Origin: Cellulomonas sp. WB94
Lineage (GTDB): Bacteria; Actinomycetota; Actinomycetes; Actinomycetales; Cellulomonadaceae
Assembly: GCF_003115775.1 (NCBI RefSeq)
Contig: NZ_QEES01000004.1
Location: forward strand, 98,012 to 162,011
Length of the DNA: 64,000 nt
Reading direction: 5' to 3'
Of this stretch, positions 16,587 through 30,531 are shown piece after piece (position 1 is the stretch's first letter; every line of letters begins with the position of its first letter). Made by a program: the position numbers and the translations under genes. The notes under the pieces were generated by a model that saw only the letters and a list, made by a program, of their open reading frames with translations, had not been told where the DNA came from and did not search any database.

Positions 16587-18086
16587 TCAGCCGGCAGTCG
16601 CGCTGGCCCGCAGCTCGCGGACGACCGTCACCTTGATCTCACCGGGGTAGGTCAGGTCGGCCTCGATGTGCTTCGCGATCGCGACGGCCAGCTGCGGGAG
16701 GGCGAAGTCGTCCACCTCGGTCGGCTCGACCACGACCCGGACCTCGCGCCCCGCTGACATCGCGAGTGCGCGACGAACCCCCGGATGGGCTGCCACGAGC
16801 TGTTCGAGCTTGTCCATGCGCTCGACGTACTGGTCGAGCTCCTCGCGCCGGGCCCCTGGGCGCGCGGCCGACGCTGCGTCAGCCGCCTGCACCAGGACCG
16901 CCTCGACGGTGTCCGGCGGTACCTCGTCGTGATGAGAAGCGATCGCGTTCACGACGACCGCTGACTCGCCGAACCGCCGTGCGAGCTCACCACCGACCAG
17001 GGCGTGCGTCCCCGGCACGTCGGCGCTCATCGCCTTGCCGATGTCATGGAGGAAGGCCCCGCGACGCGCGACGTCGATGTCGGCTCCGACCTCCGCTGCC
17101 ATGGCGGCCGCAAGCAGTGCGCTCTCGACCAGGTGCTCGAGGACGTTCTGACCGTAGGACGTCCGCAGGCGCAGTCGACCGATGGTGCGGACGAGCTCGG
17201 GGTGCAGGTTGGTGACGCCTGCACGTTCCGCCGCGTCGTGCCCCGCAGCGTCGGTGCGGTCGTCTGCCCCGGCGACCGCGTCGGCGTACGCCGCCTCGAT
17301 CCGCTGCGGATGGATGCGACCGTCGGCCATGAGCGCCTCGAGTGCCGACTGCGCGATCTCACGACGCTCGGGGTCGAAGCACGAGAGGACCACTGCGTCG
17401 GGGGTGTCGTCGATGAGGACGTTCACACCGGTGAGGGCCTCGAACAGCCGGATGTTGCGCCCCTCCTTGCCGATGATCCGCCCCTTCATCTCGTCCGACG
17501 GCAGCGGCAGGATCGTCACGGCGGACTGCGAGCTCGTCGCGACGACCGTGCGCTGCACAGCGGTGACGACGATCCGCTTGGCACGCGCGTCGGCTGTCCG
17601 ACGCGCCTGCACCTCGGCACGCCGCACCTGGGCTGCCCCCGCGTTGACCGCATCGGCCACCAGGCCGGCGATGAGCTGCGTCCGTGCCTCGTCGGCCGTC
17701 AGGCCCGCGAGGGCCTCGAGCCGGCCGCGGGCCTCGCGGTCGGCGGACGCGAGCCGCTCCGCTGCCTCCCGTTCGGCGTCGGCCGCACGACGGGCGACTG
17801 AGCGGTCGGTCTCGGCGACCGCGTCCTCCCGCGCACGCACCGCACGTTCGCGGTCGGTCAGGACGTGCTGCTCGGCGGAGAGCTCATCCTCACGCGCAGC
17901 GGCCCGTGCCTCGCGCCGCTGCGCGTCGGTGAGGAGCGAGCGTGCCTCGTCCTTGATTGACGCCACGTCGTCGGCAGCCCGCGCACGCTGCGCGTCGGCC
18001 TCGCGGCGGGCCACGAGCACCAGGAGCAGCGCGACCAGGCACGCCACGAGCAGGCCCACGATCGTTGCGATGTCGCCGACAGTCAC
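16587..18086 (-). CDS. rny: Ribonuclease Y-like membrane-anchored endoribonuclease
   Basis: Membrane-tethered HD-type endoribonuclease that starts mRNA decay (499 aa). Order: one transmembrane helix (4-26), a long charged coiled coil (about 27-165, rich in Ala, Arg, Glu), a KH domain with GRIIGKEGRNIRLFEALTGV (202-221), and an HD domain with HDIGK at 347-351 and SHHDE further on. The GTG start at 18086 is chosen because GGGAGG sits 6 nt upstream and the membrane helix follows at once; the ORF extension to 18155 adds only basic non-conserved residues. RNase J and PNPase are also encoded in this window. Confidence 0.92.
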   Translation of the reverse strand: MTVGDIATIVGLLVACLVALLLVLVARREADAQRARAADDVASIKDEARSLLTDAQRREARAAAREDELSAEQHVLTDRERAVRAREDAVAETDRSVARRAADAEREAAERLASADREARGRLEALAGLTADEARTQLIAGLVADAVNAGAAQVRRAEVQARRTADARAKRIVVTAVQRTVVATSSQSAVTILPLPSDEMKGRIIGKEGRNIRLFEALTGVNVLIDDTPDAVVLSCFDPERREIAQSALEALMADGRIHPQRIEAAYADAVAGADDRTDAAGHDAAERAGVTNLHPELVRTIGRLRLRTSYGQNVLEHLVESALLAAAMAAEVGADIDVARRGAFLHDIGKAMSADVPGTHALVGGELARRFGESAVVVNAIASHHDEVPPDTVEAVLVQAADAASAARPGARREELDQYVERMDKLEQLVAAHPGVRRALAMSAGREVRVVVEPTEVDDFALPQLAVAIAKHIEADLTYPGEIKVTVVRELRASATAG

Positions 18087-18233
18087 ATGCACCTCCCGCG
18101 CCAGGCTGTGAAGTGTTCGCGCGAAGCTGCGCCCCCGGTCACGTGCCGTGCCCATTCTGGCGCACCTGCGGTGGTTCGTCCGCCAGGGCGCGCACGTCGA
18201 GCTCGCCCGACGGCCGCGTCCTGGTCGTGCACC

Positions 18234-18875
18234 TCACAGGGAGTCGAGGCCGCTATCGAGGTCGTCCGCCTCGACGCCCTCGGCGGCCAGCTCCTCGCGC
18301 ACCAGGCGGCTGATGAGCGTGCCGCCGTAGCCACGGCGGCCCAGTGCGGCGAAGATCCGCCGCGTCCGCGTCTGCGCGTCGAGCCCCCGTGTCGCCACGA
18401 GCCTGCGGCGCACGAGCGCCCGCGCCGCGCGCTCCTCGTCCTCGTCGTCGACCTCGCCCAGCGCCTCGCCTGCCACCTCGTCGTCGACACCGCGCCTGCG
18501 CAGCTCGGCGCCGATCGCGCGTCGGGCCAGACCTCGCTCACCCTGGCGGGTGCGCACGAGCATCCGGGCGTACTCGGCATCGTCCAGCAGCCCGACCTCG
18601 GTGAACCGGTCCAGCACGGCGTCCGACACCTCGGAGGGCACGTCCTTGCGCGCCATCGCCGCGGCGAGCTCAGCGCGGCTGCGCGGGGCGCCGGCCAGCA
18701 TCCGCAGACCGATGGCGCGCGCGATCGACTCGTGATCGGGCTCGCGATCGGTCTCAGCCGAGGGACCAGGTGGCGGCTCCTGCCCGAAGCCGCCACCCGA
18801 CCTTCCCCCCGCGCGCTTGGCCGGCGAGCTCCCGGTGCGCGACCGCGACTGCCCACCCGGGCGCCCGAAGGTCAC
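18234..18875 (-). CDS. recX: Regulatory protein RecX
   Basis: RecX modulates RecA filament growth (213 aa). After a 45-residue Gly/Ser/Pro/Arg-rich N-terminal tail, the three-helix repeats begin: AIGLRMLAGAPRSRAELAAAM, FTEVGLLDDAEYARMLV and ARRAIGAELRRRGVDDEVA, with the late segment RRIFAALGRRGYG. The N-terminal tail is longer than in E. coli RecX but usual in high-GC actinobacteria. The GTG start at 18875 lies 88 nt after the recA stop and has only a weak ribosome-binding site, so readthrough from recA is likely. Confidence 0.92.
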   Translation of the reverse strand: MTFGRPGGQSRSRTGSSPAKRAGGRSGGGFGQEPPPGPSAETDREPDHESIARAIGLRMLAGAPRSRAELAAAMARKDVPSEVSDAVLDRFTEVGLLDDAEYARMLVRTRQGERGLARRAIGAELRRRGVDDEVAGEALGEVDDEDEERAARALVRRRLVATRGLDAQTRTRRIFAALGRRGYGGTLISRLVREELAAEGVEADDLDSGLDSL

Positions 18876-18963
18876 GTCGCCGCCGCCACAGCGACCGCGG
18901 TGGCGACCACCACGTCGATCACCATGACGCGGCTCGCCCTCGTGCCGTCACCTGGTCGCCGGC

Positions 18964-20004
18964 TCAGAACTCGACCTTCGCTGCGTCCTCGGCAGGAGCG
19001 TCGACCACGGCTCCCACACCGAGCTTCTCCTTGACCCGCTTCTCGATCTCGTTGGCCAGATCCGGGTTGTCGCGCAGGAACCCGCGCGAGTTCTCCTTGC
19101 CCTGGCCCAGCTGGTCGCCCTCGTAGGTGAACCAGGAGCCCGACTTGCGGACGATCCCGTGCTCCACGCCCATGTCGATCAGGCTGCCCTCGCGGGAGAT
19201 GCCGACGCCGTAGAGGATGTCGAACTCGGCCTGCTTGAAGGGCGGGGCCATCTTGTTCTTGACGACCTTCACGCGCGTGCGGTTGCCGACGGCCTCGGTG
19301 CCCTCCTTGAGGGTCTCGATGCGCCGGATGTCCAGACGGATCGACGCGTAGAACTTCAGCGCCTTGCCACCCGTCGTCGTCTCCGGGGAACCGAAGAACA
19401 CACCGATCTTCTCGCGCAGCTGGTTGATGAAGATCGCTGTGGTGCCTGACGAGTTGAGCGCGCCGGTGATCTTGCGCAGCGCCTGCGACATCAGACGGGC
19501 CTGCAGACCGACGTGGCTGTCCCCCATCTCGCCCTCGATCTCGGCCTTGGGGACGAGCGCCGCGACGGAGTCGATGACGACGATGTCGATCGCGTTGGAC
19601 CGGATCAGCATGTCCATGATCTCGAGCGCCTGCTCGCCGGTGTCGGGCTGCGACACGAGCAGGTTGTCGGTGTCGACGCCCAGCTTCTTCGCGTACTCCG
19701 GGTCCAGCGCGTGCTCCGCGTCGATGAACGCCGCGATGCCACCGGCACGCTGCGCGTTCGCGACGGCGTGCAGCGCGAGGGTCGTCTTGCCCGAGGACTC
19801 CGGGCCGTAGATCTCCACGACCCGGCCGCGCGGGAGCCCGCCGATGCCGAGCGCGATGTCGAGGGCGAGCGAGCCGGTCGGGATCACCGCGACAGGGGAA
19901 CGACCCTCGTCGCCGAGTCGCATGATCGATCCCTTGCCGAACTGACGGTCGATCTGGCCGAGCGCGGCCTCGAGGGCCTTCGTACGGTCCTGCGGAGCTG
20001 CCAT
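18964..20004 (-). CDS. recA: Recombinase RecA
   Basis: Strand-exchange recombinase and coprotease for LexA (346 aa, normal length). Walker A GPESSGKT is at 67-74. Loop L2 and the MAW-type region are intact ([32 protein letters not shown]). No intein interrupts the gene, unlike in M. tuberculosis. The ATG has GAGGTGTGAC upstream. Two separate damage-response elements lie in the 245-nt upstream region: a RecA-NDp/PafBC-type promoter close to the gene and a perfect SOS box further away. recX follows in the same direction. Confidence 0.99.
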   Translation of the reverse strand: MAAPQDRTKALEAALGQIDRQFGKGSIMRLGDEGRSPVAVIPTGSLALDIALGIGGLPRGRVVEIYGPESSGKTTLALHAVANAQRAGGIAAFIDAEHALDPEYAKKLGVDTDNLLVSQPDTGEQALEIMDMLIRSNAIDIVVIDSVAALVPKAEIEGEMGDSHVGLQARLMSQALRKITGALNSSGTTAIFINQLREKIGVFFGSPETTTGGKALKFYASIRLDIRRIETLKEGTEAVGNRTRVKVVKNKMAPPFKQAEFDILYGVGISREGSLIDMGVEHGIVRKSGSWFTYEGDQLGQGKENSRGFLRDNPDLANEIEKRVKEKLGVGAVVDAPAEDAAKVEF

Positions 20005-20070
20005 GTCACACCTCGTCGTCTCAGGCAGCGGATCGCTGCACGTTCTGGGGCTGGTCTCTGGTTTCGGGTG

Positions 20071-20093
20071 ACGCTATGCCTGACCACCGACAT
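20071..20093 (-). promoter_or_regulatory. PafBC-dependent (RecA-NDp) promoter of recA
   Basis: On the minus strand TGTCGGTG, then 8 nt, then TAGCGT. This fits the published mycobacterial RecA-NDp motif (TTGTCRGTG-N8-TANNNT) except that the first T is A here. The -10 lies about 67 nt upstream of the recA ATG, matching the position of LexA-independent promoter P1 of mycobacterial recA. Confidence 0.8.
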
Positions 20094-20195
20094 CCGTCTG
20101 TGCTCTGTCCACAGGGCTCTGCCGCAGGGCGCTGCCCGTGGGCATGCGCTGATCCGACAGGTGCCTCGGACGTCCGCACCGAGGGCCACATTACC

Positions 20196-20209
20196 CGAAC
20201 ACGTGTTCG
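20196..20209. promoter_or_regulatory. LexA operator (SOS box) upstream of recA
   Basis: CGAACACGTGTTCG is a perfect 14-bp palindrome and fits the actinobacterial/Gram-positive SOS box (CGAACRNNNGTTCG). It lies about 190 nt upstream of the recA start, the place of the LexA-controlled distal promoter in mycobacteria. Confidence 0.9.
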
Positions 20210-20249
20210 ATCGCTGCGACACGCCGAACACCGCCCCCGTACGGTGCGG

Positions 20250-21053
20250 TCATCCGGCCGAGCCGCGCGCGACCACCTCGACGGCCTCGCCCGGCTCGAG
20301 CACCAGGGCCCGGCAGTCGGGGGCGAACCGCTCGAGCGCGACCTCGAACGCCGCTCCCGCCCGGTCCATCCACCCGGGCGGCAGGCGCCGCGACGCGGGG
20401 GCGTGGAGCGTCCCCCAGTGCACCGGGACCGCGGCCAGAGCGCCGGAGACGGCGCACGCGTGTGCCGCCTGCACGGGATCCATGTGCCCTCCCGACAGCC
20501 GCGGGCCCCAGCCACCCACAGGCACGAGGGCGAGATCGATCGGTCCGTCCGCGAGCTCGTGCAGGTGCGCCATCGCGGGGAACGGTGCCGTGTCTCCTGC
20601 GAACCAGATCCGCAGCCCTGGCGCCGCGACGACGAAGCCGTTGGCGGCGTTGGGACGCCGCCGCATCGGGCGGTCGCCGTGCACGGCGTGCGTCAGCCGC
20701 ACCCGGACGTCGGAGCCCGGCACGGTCCACCACGCGTCTGCGTGCAGACCGACCGCGGCCTCGAACCCGCGCGTGTGCAGCCACCGGACGTTCGCCGGTG
20801 CCGACAGGACCGGGATGTGGTCGAGGAGCTCGAGCGAGCCGATCTCGGCGTGGTCGTAGTGCAGGTGCGAGATCAGCACCGCAGCTGCGCCCTGCCACGC
20901 CGCGACGTCGGGCGCGCCGCCGCGCCGCCGCAGCAGGCCGGCGTGGCGCTGCAGCAGAGGGTCCGTCAGCAGGCGGACGCCGCCGAGGTCGAGGACGACG
21001 CTCGCATGACCGAGCCACCGCACCGCGACGGAGCTCCGACGCGGGGTACTCAT
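20250..21053 (-). CDS. MBL-fold metal-dependent hydrolase (UlaG/NAPE-PLD-like)
   Basis: A 267-residue metallo-beta-lactamase-fold hydrolase. The HxHxDH motif is at 63-68 (SHLHYDHAE), with WFAGDTAPF and LVPVGGWGP later; the conserved early motif VRWLGHASVVLDLGGVRLLTDP is typical of the UlaG/NAPE-PLD-like branch. No signal peptide is seen. The ATG overlaps the stop of the membrane phosphatase-like gene (ATGA), so the two are translated together; both may act on phosphorylated or phospholipid-like substrates, but this is inference. It lies upstream of recA in the same orientation, with the recA promoters between them. Confidence 0.85.
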   Translation of the reverse strand: MSTPRRSSVAVRWLGHASVVLDLGGVRLLTDPLLQRHAGLLRRRGGAPDVAAWQGAAAVLISHLHYDHAEIGSLELLDHIPVLSAPANVRWLHTRGFEAAVGLHADAWWTVPGSDVRVRLTHAVHGDRPMRRRPNAANGFVVAAPGLRIWFAGDTAPFPAMAHLHELADGPIDLALVPVGGWGPRLSGGHMDPVQAAHACAVSGALAAVPVHWGTLHAPASRRLPPGWMDRAGAAFEVALERFAPDCRALVLEPGEAVEVVARGSAG

Positions 21054-23188
21054 GGCCGCAGCCCCAGGGCGGCCGACCAGCGCAGGAGCTGGACGTGGAG
21101 CTGCTCCGCCCCGACGAGCATCGCGGTGCCGTCGACGTCGCCGAGCAGGTCGGCGTCGACCACGAGCCCGCTGGGGTGCAGCAGCAGGGCGCGGTTCTGG
21201 TCGCCGCCGAGCCCGCCGTGCGAGCCGACCTGTCCCTCGAACGCATGCACGTGACCTCCAGGTGTGATGGCAGAGATGACGAGCAGGTCGCCGGTGTGCT
21301 CGAGCCGGCCCGCCCGGGCGAGGTCGGCTCGCGCCTGCGAGCCCCATCCCGCGAGCGGATCCTCGCCCTCCGGTGCGACGTCGAGCTCGAGCAGCACGAG
21401 ACCGCGCGCGCCGACGGCGACCAGTCCGCGCGACGCCGTGTCCACGACGACTGCTCCGACCCCGGGCCGCGCGGCCAGTCCCGCGACCAGTCCGGGCCAC
21501 CGCTCCTGGAGGTCCTCGAGCGCGAGCCGGGCGGGGGCGGACGGGAACCACACGAGTCCGAGGTTGCCGGACGCGGTGACGACCACATCAGGAATGCCGA
21601 CCCGCTCAGGTCGTCCGGCGCGCGACGGGGCGTCCGGACCGAGCAGCACGGTTCCACGCGGCCGTGAGATCGAGAAGGCGGAGGTCAGGAGCGAGTTGAG
21701 GGGCCCCCACTCCTCGCCCGCCACGGCCTGCACCCCGTCGACGTCCGGATCGGCCATGAGGGAGCGCACCACCTCGAGCAGGCTGCGGCCCTCGACCTGC
21801 TCGAACGTCGCGCCGAGCGACTGCCCGTGGTCCGACAGGACGACCACCTGATAGTCGCGCGCAGCGACCGGCAGGACCTCCTCGAGGACATGCAGCACGC
21901 CGTCGAGCCCCTCGAGGGCCCGCAGCGCCTCGGGACGGGTCGGGCCGGCGTGGTGCGCGATCTCGTCGTAGTCGACGAGATCGACGAAGATCATCGGGGT
22001 GCCGCGTACGAGGTGCTCGGCAACGAGCGAGGTCGTGAGGTCGCGCATCAGGGCGTTGGTCATGCCGCGCAGCACGACGAACCAGCCGCCGCGCGACACC
22101 CGGGGCTCGACCCCCCGCACCCGCTGCAGACGCGCCTGGTAGAGCTCCTTGGCCATCTCCGCGACGCTGCGCGCGACGGCGCGGGTGAAGACGAACGGGC
22201 TCGCGAAGAACCGCAGGTAGGCGGGACCGGGGCCGAAGCCGCCGCGCGAACCGTCGGGCGCCCGCACGCTCCGGCTCATGACGAGCAGGTTCGTTGCCGC
22301 ACCGCCGCTGAACATGGTCGAGATGGCCGCACCGTCCGGCGCGAGCAGACCGTGCTCGGTGGGCAGCGTCGACTCCACGAAGGCTGCGTCGGTCGGGTGG
22401 TTCGTCACGACGAGGCGGCCGAGGTCGCGGTCCCACCAGCGGAACGCCGGGATCCCGCTCGAGTCGCCGTGCAGCAGGGCCGCCTGGCTCGACGGCGTCG
22501 TCGCGGGGACGCGCGACCACCACGGGTCCAGACGGTGGCTGCCCGACGCCAGCCAGCGCGCGACGGTGGGCGCGAGGCCGGCCTCCACGGCCATGGCGAG
22601 GACGGGAGCCGCCACCCCGTCGAGCTGGACGACGAGCAGTCCCGGTGGGCGCCCACCCTCGGCACGCGTCCCCGATGACGCCGCTGCACCCGGCACGGCT
22701 GACGCGCCTTCCGGCACGAGCCCCGCACGCCGCGCCCGGGACCGCGCGCGGCGGATCACGTCGCCCAGCACGTACTCCGTGTCGTTGACCCCCCAGAGCC
22801 ACCGGCCGACCGCCATGACGACCGACGCGATGAGCAGGACGGCGAGGACCGAGACGCCGGAGTCGACGACGATCCCCGGCACGTGCGTCAGCGCGACCCA
22901 CGCCACGAGGACCTGCGCCGCCAGGCCCGCGACGAGGGCGCCCATGGCACCGGCGGCGCGGGCGAACAGCCGCAGGGGCGCGCGCAGCACGAGGTCCCCG
23001 ACGGCGACCACCAGGGCGGCGGCCAGGATCGCCGGCGGGTGGCTCGCGCGCGCCCCGTCGACGATCGCGATCCCCGCCCCGAGCCCGAGCGCCGTGGTCG
23101 CGAGCGAACCCGCGGCGTCCCACGCGTCGGCGAGGGTCGGCCGCCCGGCGCGCGCCCGACGGACGGTCGGGGCCAGGCTCGCGGGCAC
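21050..23188 (-). CDS. Membrane-anchored alkaline-phosphatase-superfamily protein
   Basis: A 712-residue protein. The N-terminal 160 residues contain about four hydrophobic helices, roughly 40-60, 65-80, 85-110 and 115-135. The rest is an alkaline phosphatase/phosphodiesterase fold: LLVVQLDGVAAPVL (metal Asp), VPATTPSSQAALLHG (Thr/Ser nucleophile region), FVDLVDYDEIAHHAGPT and VVVLSDHGQSLG (metal Asp/His). The order resembles nucleotide pyrophosphatase-type enzymes. The catalytic part is predicted to be on one face of the membrane. The GTG start at 23188 is chosen although GGAGG is only 1 nt away, because CAGGCT ends 6 nt upstream, fitting a leaderless mRNA. Substrate unknown. Confidence 0.82.
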   Translation of the reverse strand: MPASLAPTVRRARAGRPTLADAWDAAGSLATTALGLGAGIAIVDGARASHPPAILAAALVVAVGDLVLRAPLRLFARAAGAMGALVAGLAAQVLVAWVALTHVPGIVVDSGVSVLAVLLIASVVMAVGRWLWGVNDTEYVLGDVIRRARSRARRAGLVPEGASAVPGAAASSGTRAEGGRPPGLLVVQLDGVAAPVLAMAVEAGLAPTVARWLASGSHRLDPWWSRVPATTPSSQAALLHGDSSGIPAFRWWDRDLGRLVVTNHPTDAAFVESTLPTEHGLLAPDGAAISTMFSGGAATNLLVMSRSVRAPDGSRGGFGPGPAYLRFFASPFVFTRAVARSVAEMAKELYQARLQRVRGVEPRVSRGGWFVVLRGMTNALMRDLTTSLVAEHLVRGTPMIFVDLVDYDEIAHHAGPTRPEALRALEGLDGVLHVLEEVLPVAARDYQVVVLSDHGQSLGATFEQVEGRSLLEVVRSLMADPDVDGVQAVAGEEWGPLNSLLTSAFSISRPRGTVLLGPDAPSRAGRPERVGIPDVVVTASGNLGLVWFPSAPARLALEDLQERWPGLVAGLAARPGVGAVVVDTASRGLVAVGARGLVLLELDVAPEGEDPLAGWGSQARADLARAGRLEHTGDLLVISAITPGGHVHAFEGQVGSHGGLGGDQNRALLLHPSGLVVDADLLGDVDGTAMLVGAEQLHVQLLRWSAALGLRP

Positions 23189-23194
23189 GCCTCC

Positions 23195-23200
23195 AGCCTG
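23195..23200 (-). promoter_or_regulatory. Weak -10-like element before the phosphatase-like gene
   Basis: CAGGCT on the minus strand, 6 nt before GTG 23188. It deviates from TANNNT at the first base but repeats the DUF3046 gene arrangement. Confidence 0.35.
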
Positions 23201-23208
23201 CCACGGGT

Positions 23209-23439
23209 CTATCGGCGGGGTGGTGCCTGCCGGTGGCTCGCGCCGAAACGTCGCGTGTCCGAGACGTCCATCGCATCGCACAGCGCGTGCCAGACGGTGC
23301 GCGGCTCCTCACCGTCCTCGAGCGCGGCCGCCGCCGTCCGGCCGTCGAGCGCGGTCAGGACGAGGTCGTTCGTCAGGGCGCGTCCGTGCACCCGGCCGAA
23401 GACCTCGTCGACCAGCTGCCAGAACTCGCGTAAGCGCAC
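23209..23439 (-). CDS. DUF3046 family protein
   Basis: A 76-residue actinobacterial protein matching DUF3046, a short family commonly encoded beside recA. The core is VRLREFWQLVDEVFGRVHGR, then LVLTALDGRTAAAALEDGEE and VWHALCDAMDVSDTRRFG. It has no known function. The much larger ORF in this frame (to 24795) is antisense to lhr and not coding. GTG 23439 lies 6 nt after CAGGCT, as in the gene downstream. The stop is 20 nt from the phosphatase-like start. Confidence 0.85.
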   Translation of the reverse strand: MRLREFWQLVDEVFGRVHGRALTNDLVLTALDGRTAAAALEDGEEPRTVWHALCDAMDVSDTRRFGASHRQAPPRR

Positions 23440-23445
23440 CCGCAC

Positions 23446-23451
23446 AGCCTG
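23446..23451 (-). promoter_or_regulatory. Weak -10-like element before the DUF3046 gene
   Basis: CAGGCT on the minus strand, 6 nt before GTG 23439, within the same GGCAGGCT string as the element before the phosphatase-like gene. Confidence 0.35.
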
Positions 23452-23530
23452 CCATCCGTCGACGACGCGCTCAGCCATCGGCGCCGACCGCGAGCGGCGC
23501 GGTGTGGGTGCGGACGGCAACAATGGTCCG

Positions 23531-28543
<5,013 letters not shown>

Positions 28544-28567
28544 GGCCGACCACGGTGGGAGCGGCCG

Positions 28568-29359
28568 ATGCCCGAGGGTGACGTGCTGCGGCGCACGGCG
28601 GCCCGCCTGGACCAGGCGTTGGCCGGGCGCGTGCTGATCCGGTCAGAGCTGCGCTGGCCGACGGTTGCCGCCGTGGACCTCGTCGGCCGCACCGTCCTGC
28701 GCACCGCGCCGTACGGCAAGCACCTGCTGACCCGTTTCGACGACGGGCGCACCCTGCACACGCACCTGCGCATGGAGGGCTCGTGGCGTATCGAGCGGAC
28801 CGGGGCACCCGGTGCGCGCGCCGGTGGGCAGCATGTCCGGGCGGTGCTGGGGGCGCAGACCTGGACCGCGATCGGCGACGGGCTCGGCATGGTCGACGTC
28901 GTCGCCACGCGCGACGAGCACACCCTGATCGGTCACCTCGGGCCCGACCTGCTGGCTGACGACTTCCCGGGACCGGGGCTCACGGAGGCGCTGCGACGGT
29001 GGGGCGCGGGGGGTGCGGAACCGGTGTGCGACGTCCTGCTCGACCAGGAGGTCGTGGCGGGGATCGGCACGATCTGGATGGCGGAGTCGCTCTTCGCACA
29101 GCGGCTGTGGCCGTGGACCCCGGCGGATCGCGTGGACGCCTCGGCGGTCCTCATGACGGCCCGGACCTTGATGGGCCGCTCAGCCGCGGCGTTCGCGACG
29201 GCCGGCGCGCACCGCGGCGTGGCCGACCTCAGCCGCCAGGTTCACGGCCGCCACCGTCAGCACTGCCGACGCTGCGGCACGCCCATCGCCGTGGGAACGG
29301 CGCGCAGACCCCCGCAGGAGCGGCCGGTGTTCTACTGCCCGACCTGCCAGCACGTCTGA
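28568..29359 (+). CDS. nei2: DNA glycosylase/AP lyase Nei2 (Fpg/Nei family)
   Basis: Endonuclease VIII-type glycosylase (263 aa). The catalytic Pro2-Glu3 pair opens the protein (MPEGDVLRRTAARL), K51 in YGKHLLT matches the catalytic-loop lysine, and the C-terminal zinc finger has cysteines at 233, 236, 257 and 260 (CRRC, CPTC). It removes oxidised pyrimidines and acts on single-stranded or bubble DNA in this subfamily. It lies 24 nt after lhr in the same direction, the conserved lhr-nei2 repair cassette. Confidence 0.93.
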   Translation: MPEGDVLRRTAARLDQALAGRVLIRSELRWPTVAAVDLVGRTVLRTAPYGKHLLTRFDDGRTLHTHLRMEGSWRIERTGAPGARAGGQHVRAVLGAQTWTAIGDGLGMVDVVATRDEHTLIGHLGPDLLADDFPGPGLTEALRRWGAGGAEPVCDVLLDQEVVAGIGTIWMAESLFAQRLWPWTPADRVDASAVLMTARTLMGRSAAAFATAGAHRGVADLSRQVHGRHRQHCRRCGTPIAVGTARRPPQERPVFYCPTCQHV

Positions 29360-29421
29360 GGACTGATCGCCGCACGGCCACGGACCAGCCGACGACCCAG
29401 GAGCGAACGGACCGGTACCGG

Positions 29422-29763
29422 TCAGCCGATGGGGGTGAGCTCCGCCCGGGCGCGCGCCCAGCCGGCGTCGACACCCCTGTCGAGCGACTCGGTCAGCTCG
29501 AACGGGATCGTGTCCGGGATCAGGAGACGCTCGGCGATGGCGATCCGGTCGCTGACCTCGCGGAGCACGAGCGACATCGGGACGTCGAGCGCGTCGCAGA
29601 TGCTGCCCAGCAGCTCGGACGACGCCTCCTTCTGCCCGCGTTCGACCTCGCTCAGGTACCCGAGGGACACCCGCGCGGCGGACGACACCTCGCGCAGGGT
29701 GCGACGCTGGCGCTGGCGGGCATCCCGCAGCACATCACCGATCTCGCGGCGTAGTACGACCAT
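29422..29763 (-). CDS. clgR: Transcriptional regulator ClgR
   Basis: XRE/Cro-type regulator of the ClgR family (113 aa), activator of clpP and clpC proteolysis genes in actinobacteria. The helix-turn-helix spans about 8-65 ([60 protein letters not shown]). The C-terminus ends in RAELTPIG rather than a canonical LAA-like degron, so ClpP turnover is not evident from the sequence. AGAGGGGGACG lies about 3 nt before ATG 29763. The upstream 250 nt form a clear promoter region. Neighbours pncC and pgsA repeat the order of M. tuberculosis Rv2745c-Rv2746c. Confidence 0.9.
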   Translation of the reverse strand: MVVLRREIGDVLRDARQRQRRTLREVSSAARVSLGYLSEVERGQKEASSELLGSICDALDVPMSLVLREVSDRIAIAERLLIPDTIPFELTESLDRGVDAGWARARAELTPIG

Positions 29764-30015
29764 CTGGCGTCCCCCTCTCGCGTCTCGTTCGACCTCGTGC
29801 CCGGTTCCGGTACGCGTCCCGATCGGCCTCGCGTGAACTGCGACCGATACGTCCGTTCGTCCCTTGACGGGGATAGCCCCACCGTACCGTGCACCGCTGA
29901 CCCTCGCGGCGGCAGGACGTGTCGGGGGCCTGGTGCTCATCACGTCAGACCCAACGTCCGGCCTGGCCCCGGTGTTCCCGGACGCGTCCCGATGCGCCCG
30001 GCCGACGCTCAAAGA
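29764..30015. other. 252-nt clgR promoter region
   Basis: The gap between clgR and pncC holds no gene. It contains a short inverted repeat GGGGATAGCCCC near 29870 and a GGAAC block on the minus strand near 29812-29816. I could not find a convincing ClgR box (GTTCGC-N5-GCG) or full sigma-factor site. Confidence 0.5.
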
Positions 30016-30531
30016 TCACCCGTGCGCTCCCACGACCTCGAGCGCGAGCTCGAGCACGGCGGCGCGTGCGCCGGCCCGGACCTCGCCACGTCCGCCCGTG
30101 AGCAGCAGCGATCGCACCTCGGTCGTCGTCGGCGCGGCGACCGCAAGGTGCACCGTTCCCGGCACGTGGCCGCCCTGGGGGTCCGGACCGGCGACACCGG
30201 TCGTCGCGAGCCCGACGTCGGCGCCCAGCAGGTGTCGCACCCCCTGTGCCATCGCCATCGCGACGTCGGGGTCCACCGGTCCGCGCGCCGCCAGCAGCTC
30301 GGGGTCGACCCCCAGCAGCGTCGCCTTGAGATCCGTCGCGTAGGCGACCACGCCGCCGCGGACCACGCTCGAAGCGCCCGGGACGTCGACCAGGCACGCG
30401 ATCACCAGTCCGCCCGTGAGCGACTCGGCCACAGCGACGCTCCACCCCCGCGCGGCGAGCGCATCGAGGAGCGCGGCGGCAGCGAAGGTCTCCGGGCCGA
30501 GACCCTCCGAGACCGTCGGTGCGTCGGTCAT
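30016..30531 (-). CDS. pncC: Nicotinamide-nucleotide amidohydrolase (PncC/CinA C-terminal domain)
   Basis: Stand-alone CinA C-terminal domain (171 aa), which deamidates NMN to NaMN in the pyridine nucleotide cycle. The signature VAVAESLTGGLV at the start, VVRGGVVAYATDLKATLLGV, and GLATTGVAGPDPQGGHVPGTV are diagnostic. The CinA N-terminal competence domain is absent, as usual for actinobacteria. The ATG overlaps the pgsA stop (ATGA). About 250 nt separate it from clgR. Confidence 0.93.
   Translation of the reverse strand: MTDAPTVSEGLGPETFAAAALLDALAARGWSVAVAESLTGGLVIACLVDVPGASSVVRGGVVAYATDLKATLLGVDPELLAARGPVDPDVAMAMAQGVRHLLGADVGLATTGVAGPDPQGGHVPGTVHLAVAAPTTTEVRSLLLTGGRGEVRAGARAAVLELALEVVGAHG

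Noticed and set aside
18964..20004. Intein in recA, as in M. tuberculosis
   Set aside because: The RecA sequence is continuous and of normal length.
22883..23530. Long N-terminal extension of the lhr reading frame
   Set aside because: This part lies antisense to the phosphatase-like and DUF3046 genes; the Lhr helicase fold begins after GTG 23531.
29764..30015. ClgR box or ECF sigma site before clgR
   Set aside because: Only partial matches (GGAAC without a proper -10; no GTTCGC-N5-GCG) were found.
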